In this document: one piece after another, positions 41,444 through 45,484 of the stretch | Numbering within the stretch: position 1 is the first letter of the stretch | Layout: each line of letters starts with the position of its first letter | Source: Cyclobacteriaceae bacterium | GTDB taxonomy: Bacteria; Bacteroidota; Bacteroidia; Cytophagales; Cyclobacteriaceae | Length of the DNA stretch: 45,484 nt | NCBI GenBank assembly: GCA_016787605.1 | Contig: JAEUUE010000108.1 | Coordinates: 1-45,484 of the forward strand | Direction: 5' to 3' | Translations under genes and position numbers: made by a program | The notes under the pieces: model-generated | The model's input: only the letters and a program-made list of their open reading frames with translations | The model's database searches: none | What the model was told of the DNA's origin: nothing

Positions 41444-42583
41444 ATGATCCTTCGGCATTTTCTCCTCCTCCTCTTTTGTGGAATAGCATGTGCTGCCTGG
41501 TCCCAGGTCAAGCAAGAGGAGAAGAGTGCTGAAATCAGCCCGTTGCCGATGTCCATCGATTCCACCAAGGTCACCTACAAGAACAAGATCCTCGCCTTTC
41601 CCCTCATCGCACTCTCCACAGAGACGAGTTGGGTGTTCGGCGCCGGGGGAGCGTACATCTTCAAGACATCGAAGAAGGACCTCAGCCTACGGACCTCGAC
41701 CATGCCTTTGCTGCTCCTTTATACGTTGAAAGACCAGATCCTGGCCGGCATCGGGGCCAATATTTTTCTGCCCAAAGAAAAGTACATTATTCGCTTCGAG
41801 AATACCTATAGCCGGTTTCCCGACAAGTTCTGGGGCATCGGCAATGACACGCCGGCCAATGCGGAAGAATCCTATACGTTTACCCAGTTCTTCATCAACC
41901 CGGCCATCAGTCGCAAGATTCACCGAAACCTGTTTGCCGGCCTGGGTATCGAATACCAGCACGTGTTCAACATCAAATACGATTCCGGTGGCAACTTCGA
42001 AAAAGACCAGGTGGTTGGCATCTATAACCGAAGCGAATACGATGTCTTCGGACTCAGCGCGCTCATCACCTACGACTCACGCAACCACGCATATACCCCC
42101 AACAAGGGTGCTCTGTTCCGCGTTCGCTTCTCCAACTTCAACCAAAGCCGGGGCAGCGACTACAACTTCCAGTCACTGGACATCGACTACCGCAAATTCA
42201 TTCAACTCAAGCCAAGGAGAATACTGGCCCTTCAATACTACGGCCTCATGACGTTCGGCGAAGTCCCGTACCGAAACCTGGCCCAGCTCGGCGGCAGTAT
42301 GATGATGCGGGGGTATTACCAGGGCCGCTACCGCGATAAGATGATCATGAGTGCGCAGGCGGAGTATCGCTTCCCGGTGGTTTGGCGATTTGGCGCCGTC
42401 GCCTTCGCCAGTGCCGGGCAAGTAGCCGATAACATGTCGCAGTTCAACTTCTCACGGATGCATTATGCCGCCGGGGCCGGGGTGCGTTTCTCGGTGTTGC
42501 CTAGTGAAAACTTCAACCTGCGGGTGGATGCGGCCTATGGCGACCGGTGGAACGTCTACGTTCTGCTCACCGAGTCGTTCTGA
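41444..42583 (+). CDS. Omp85/BamA-like outer-membrane barrel protein
   Basis: The 379-residue protein has a signal peptide (ILRHFLLLLFCGIACAAWSQ). Its barrel resembles the C-terminal surface-antigen (Omp85) domain: LSALITYDSRNHAYTPNKGALFRV (in part, about 204-228), LGGSMMMRGYYQGRYRDK (about 284-301) and a C-terminal strand ending in Phe (VYVLLTESF). The RGY motif is the RGF-like lid motif of Omp85 proteins. There are no POTRA domains, so this is a short member of unknown role. It is divergent from the DUF5686 barrel gene. Confidence 0.85.
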   Translation: MILRHFLLLLFCGIACAAWSQVKQEEKSAEISPLPMSIDSTKVTYKNKILAFPLIALSTETSWVFGAGGAYIFKTSKKDLSLRTSTMPLLLLYTLKDQILAGIGANIFLPKEKYIIRFENTYSRFPDKFWGIGNDTPANAEESYTFTQFFINPAISRKIHRNLFAGLGIEYQHVFNIKYDSGGNFEKDQVVGIYNRSEYDVFGLSALITYDSRNHAYTPNKGALFRVRFSNFNQSRGSDYNFQSLDIDYRKFIQLKPRRILALQYYGLMTFGEVPYRNLAQLGGSMMMRGYYQGRYRDKMIMSAQAEYRFPVVWRFGAVAFASAGQVADNMSQFNFSRMHYAAGAGVRFSVLPSENFNLRVDAAYGDRWNVYVLLTESF

Positions 42584-42589
42584 TCTTTC

Positions 42590-43237
42590 TTACAATACGA
42601 TAGGTTCCTTCTCCCCCAGGTGCCGGGGACCGGTCTTCAGGACATAGAGATCAAGAATGGCTTTGGCGCGTGCAAAATATTCCCGCACATAAACGCTTAC
42701 CGCGGGCTCGTCAGCTGGCTCATTGGCCACCAACGCCACGGCATCCATCTCATAATAGCGACTAATGAAGACGGCGCGATAGGAATGAAATGGCTGGGTG
42801 ATGATCGTTATGTGATCTTGCCCGAATATCTCCTTGCTGCGAACCACCGAGTCAAGTGTCCGAAGGCCGGCGTAGTCCAGCGTGATCGCGGAATCCGGAA
42901 CCCCCAACTTGACCAGGGCCCGCTTCATTTCCATCGGTTCATTGTAGAAGCGCGACCGGTTATCGCCGCTCACGATGATGTGGCCGATCTTGCCCATATG
43001 GTACAGACGGGCCGCCGCTTCCATGCGGTTGTAGAAGAACGGATTCGGGGAACCGTCGGTCCGGCGGCTGCTGGTACCGAGCACCAGCCCGACAGGGTTG
43101 GAGGGTATCGCTTCGTAGTCGGAATAAATCGAGGAGGAAGTGCTTCGGATCACCCACCAATTAGCGACAGCGAGGCCCAACACCGCACTCACACCCACCC
43201 ATATACCCAAACGCCACCACCGCAGCATAGTCGTCAT
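42590..43237 (-). CDS. SanA/YdcF-like protein (DUF218)
   Basis: The 215-residue protein has an N-terminal membrane anchor (LGIWVGVSAVLGLAVANWWV, about 10-29) and a DUF218 domain: GLVLGTSSRRTDGSPNPFF (about 50), HIIVSGDNRS (about 86), ITLDYAGLRTLDSVVR (about 118) and ITIITQPFHSYRAVF (about 145). SanA in enterobacteria affects envelope permeability and vancomycin resistance; the reaction is not known. It is convergent with the Omp85-like gene (6 bp) and lies 21 bp after the TrmH gene. Confidence 0.88.
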   Translation of the reverse strand: MTTMLRWWRLGIWVGVSAVLGLAVANWWVIRSTSSSIYSDYEAIPSNPVGLVLGTSSRRTDGSPNPFFYNRMEAAARLYHMGKIGHIIVSGDNRSRFYNEPMEMKRALVKLGVPDSAITLDYAGLRTLDSVVRSKEIFGQDHITIITQPFHSYRAVFISRYYEMDAVALVANEPADEPAVSVYVREYFARAKAILDLYVLKTGPRHLGEKEPIVL

Positions 43238-43258
43238 CGAATTAAAGCCGAAACAAAG

Positions 43259-43942
43259 TTAGGCAATCGATCGCAGAAACTCGCGCTCGATGACCTCGGC
43301 GTTGCGGACGCTCTTCCGGTACCATTGCAGCCTGAGTTCCTCCTTCTCCTCTTCCGACAACGGCCAGGGATAGTCGGACCTTCGCAGGCGCGAAAGTGTC
43401 GTATGCAGGCAGATCGCCGCACTGACCGAGATGTTCATGCTTTCCGTAAATCCTGCCATGGGTATAGTAACCGCGAGGTCGGCATGTTGCAGGGCAAAGG
43501 GCGATGAACCATGTCGCTCATTGCCCATTACGATCGCCAGCGGACGGTCGAGGGGCACTTCATCGATGGGAACGCCACCGGCAGGGTCAGTTACGGCAAT
43601 CCGGTATCCCTTTGAGCGCAGGGCCTCAAAACAATCCGCGGTGTTGTTGGAACCCTTCTTGCGGTAACGAATAATGTTCAGCCATTTATTGGATCCCTTC
43701 AGGATTAACTTGTTGGTTGACCACTCGCTGTTGGTCTCGATGACATGCACATCCTGTAACCCCATGCACTCACAGGTGCGAATCACGGCACTCGTGTTCT
43801 GCGATTGGTAAATATCCTCCAGCACTATGGTGAGGTAGCGCGTACGGGAGGCCAACACACGCTCCATAAACCCGCGCTTATGCTCAGTTACAAACTGGCT
43901 CAAGTGTTCCTTTAATAGCTGCTGCTGTTGAAGTTCAGTCAT
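43259..43942 (-). CDS. trmH: TrmH family RNA 2'-O-methyltransferase
   Basis: The 227-residue protein is a SpoU/TrmH-type enzyme: motif 1 QNTSAVIRTCECMG (about 48-61), motif 2 AIVMGNERHGSS (about 135-146) and motif 3 VTIPMAGFTESMNISVSAAI (about 158-177). These form the trefoil knot that binds S-adenosylmethionine. The length and C-terminal extension fit TrmH, which methylates G18 of tRNA, though other SpoU targets are possible. It is transcribed with the SanA-like gene. Confidence 0.9.
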   Translation of the reverse strand: MTELQQQQLLKEHLSQFVTEHKRGFMERVLASRTRYLTIVLEDIYQSQNTSAVIRTCECMGLQDVHVIETNSEWSTNKLILKGSNKWLNIIRYRKKGSNNTADCFEALRSKGYRIAVTDPAGGVPIDEVPLDRPLAIVMGNERHGSSPFALQHADLAVTIPMAGFTESMNISVSAAICLHTTLSRLRRSDYPWPLSEEEKEELRLQWYRKSVRNAEVIEREFLRSIA

Positions 43943-44017
43943 GGAACCATCGCTTACTCTGCGCGTTATGAAATTCTTTGTGTCGGCATCTCTGCTCCTT
44001 CATCTCTTCGAAAAAAA

Positions 44018-44050
44018 TTGAGCACCTGCCGCGCAAATTAGCTATCTTTG
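44018..44050 (+). promoter_or_regulatory. Probable promoter of the M15 peptidase gene
   Basis: TTG (44018-44020), a 22-nt spacer and a perfect -7 box TATCTTTG (44043-44050). The start codon is about 105 nt downstream. A second -7-like box, TATTTTTG (44130-44137), lies 17 nt before the start but has no -33 partner. Confidence 0.55.
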
Positions 44051-44154
44051 CGTCGAATATTTCATACTTCTCTCCTGGTCTAAACCCCTTGTCACGCAGC
44101 ACCAGGACCCTCCGGAATGCAGGTTTGTTTATTTTTGCGCCGGATTTTTTGGTT

Positions 44155-44955
44155 ATGGTACGAATTTGTTGGTTATCAATCGTTTGCATACTCATGGTGG
44201 GAAGGGTCTATGCCCAACCTATCCCCCTCTCCGACGAAGAAAATGATCTTCGCGAGGAGCGCACGACCCATTTTTCTCAGCCGGTGGACTTCCGCCTTTG
44301 GGAACTGGTCGAAGACACCACCGACCAGTGGAAGGATTGGGATATGGTCGACAATTATTCCTTCGGTATCAACCGAGGAACCCTGTCGATGATCGCTGAC
44401 CTGGAATCCCTGCACCCCTATTTCCGCGACAAAGTCCTTGGGCTGATCCAGGCCTGCAAATCCAAAGGCATCGAACTCGCGCTGGTGGAAACGTATCGCA
44501 CGCACGCCAAGCAAACGGAATACAAAACCATGGGACGCCGCTATACCCGCGTGAAGGCCGGTCAATCCAAACATCAATATGGGCTGGCGGTCGATGTGGT
44601 TCCCGTCATCAATGGTGTTCCTCAATGGAAGAACTACAAGCTGTGGCGGAAGATCGGCCCCATCGGCGAACAACTCGGACTACGTTGGGGTGGCCGCTGG
44701 CGCAAGATCTATGACCCGGCACACTTTGAATGGACCGGCGGACTGGTGGCCGCTGACCTGGCCCGCGGTAAGTTCCCTTCCGTTCCCCGCCCTGGCGACT
44801 ACCCTTGCCTGGAAGAAGATCTGAAAGAACTTCGCCGCCATTGGAAAGCCTGGGATTCTGAGCAGGCTGCCGTAGCCCGTCGCCTGGCCAACGACAAATT
44901 GCTCTCCACCTCTGCCGCTACCAAGGGAACTACCCTGCGCGGTGGGGAAGAATAG
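44155..44955 (+). CDS. M15 family peptidoglycan peptidase
   Basis: From ATG 44155 (MVRICWLSIVCILMVGRVYA, then Q; signal peptide) the protein has 266 residues. The frame is open to 43978, but the extra residues are not signal-like. The M15C zinc site is visible: SKHQYGLAVDVVPV (His and Asp ligands, about 140-153) and DPAHFEWTGG (catalytic Glu? and His ligand, about 187-196). Relatives are L-alanyl-D-glutamate or D-Ala-D-Ala peptidases that cut cell-wall peptides in the periplasm. The polar C-terminal extension of about 60 residues has no known domain. Confidence 0.9.
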   Translation: MVRICWLSIVCILMVGRVYAQPIPLSDEENDLREERTTHFSQPVDFRLWELVEDTTDQWKDWDMVDNYSFGINRGTLSMIADLESLHPYFRDKVLGLIQACKSKGIELALVETYRTHAKQTEYKTMGRRYTRVKAGQSKHQYGLAVDVVPVINGVPQWKNYKLWRKIGPIGEQLGLRWGGRWRKIYDPAHFEWTGGLVAADLARGKFPSVPRPGDYPCLEEDLKELRRHWKAWDSEQAAVARRLANDKLLSTSAATKGTTLRGGEE

Positions 44956-45006
44956 CTCATCGCTTCAAATCCGGATTCCGCTATCTTTACCCGATTGCAA
45001 ATCGGT

Positions 45007-45484
45007 ATGAAAAAGATGTGGATCGTGTATGCCTTGCTCGCCGCGGTGCTCTACGCTGTAGGAAGCACACTCATTGCCGCAGGCGTGTTCAAGTCCATTG
45101 AGCCCGTCGCCGCCGGTACCGTTCAGGTCTATGAAGGCATCTATGGCCCCGAAGACATGGACCTGGACGAGGCCACCGGCAAACTCTACATCTCTTCGTC
45201 CAACCGCTGGAAGACACTTCGCGGCCTGCCGTCAGAGGAAGATGGCATCTGGGTGCTCGACGTCGACTCGGCGTCCGCTCCCCGACGGATGACAGACACC
45301 TATGCCGGGGAATTCCATCCGCATGGAATCTCGCTCTTCACCGCCGGCCCCCAGCCCCTGCTCTTCGTCATCAACCATAACCCGCAAGGAAACTTTGTCG
45401 AGGTGTTTCGGATTTCCAATGACAGTTTGATTCACCAGAAGAGCATTTCCGATCCCAACCTCTGCTGCCCCAACGACGTCGTCG
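45007..45484 (+). CDS. Paraoxonase/SMP-30-like beta-propeller protein, partial
   Basis: An ATG at 45007 opens a frame that runs off the right edge after 159 codons. It has an N-terminal membrane anchor (VYALLAAVLYAVGSTLIAAG, about 7-26). The beginning of a beta-propeller similar to arylesterase/paraoxonase proteins follows: GPEDMDLDEATGKLYISSS (about 47), then FHPHGISLF and LLFVINHNPQGNFVEVF, ending CCPNDVV. In this family a calcium-bound propeller hydrolyses lactones or esters. A weak -7-like box (TATCTTTA, 44982-44989) lies upstream. Confidence 0.75.
   Translation, partial: MKKMWIVYALLAAVLYAVGSTLIAAGVFKSIEPVAAGTVQVYEGIYGPEDMDLDEATGKLYISSSNRWKTLRGLPSEEDGIWVLDVDSASAPRRMTDTYAGEFHPHGISLFTAGPQPLLFVINHNPQGNFVEVFRISNDSLIHQKSISDPNLCCPNDVV

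Overview
The window looks like chromosome of a fairly GC-rich Bacteroidota, most likely a Cytophagales relative; this is inferred from gene content. The clues are a 287-residue Bacteroidota-type primary sigma factor, promoters of the form TTTG-N19-TAnnTTTG with few Shine-Dalgarno sites, bacillithiol synthesis (bshB1), and Bacteroidota families such as DUF5686, DUF5777, DUF5916 and START-like. I could not run any search, so names rest on motifs and family knowledge.

Layout. Positions 1-7850 hold secreted lipoproteins (one is a fibronectin type III repeat protein), a coupled sterol-desaturase-like/fatty-acid-desaturase pair and a GNAT-like protein. Positions 7934-13480 are an accessory block built around one tRNA-Thr(UGT) gene. 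A tyrosine-recombinase element of about 4.9 kb sits on its 3' side, bounded by a 45-bp direct repeat of the tRNA 3' half. It carries an integrase, an HTH protein, small unknown proteins, a free-standing M41-like metallopeptidase and a likely structured RNA. On the 5' side a 435-bp insert carries a broken GIY-YIG nuclease gene. That insert is bounded by copies of the tRNA promoter plus tRNA 5' half. Both sets of repeats meet at the anticodon loop, so the intact tRNA gene may be pieced together from two mobile elements.

Positions 13747-24200 are housekeeping: a DUF349 protein, YqgE, PdxH, BshB1-TrxB (thiol redox), primary sigma factor, PNPase, ribosomal protein S15 and an LptF/G permease. Then come tRNA-Met, a START-like protein and a DUF5916 outer-membrane protein. 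Positions 27403-31072 form an upper-glycolysis cluster (phosphoglucose isomerase, phosphofructokinase, ROK sugar kinase), convergent with a sodium/solute symporter. Positions 32719-34952 are an operon of a cytochrome-like lipoprotein, a YceI protein and a DUF5777 beta-barrel. Positions 35368-38751 are the translation operon thrS-infC-rpmI-rplT. The right end holds DUF5686 and Omp85-like barrels, a SanA/YdcF-type protein, a TrmH methyltransferase, an M15 peptidase and the start of a paraoxonase-like gene.

Three intergenic loci share an unusual composite repeat: 7-bp units (consensus YCNGTRA) either flanking a 37-bp hairpin or alone in an expanded array. An 18-bp palindrome occurs at two further sites, one of them inside the tRNA remnant.
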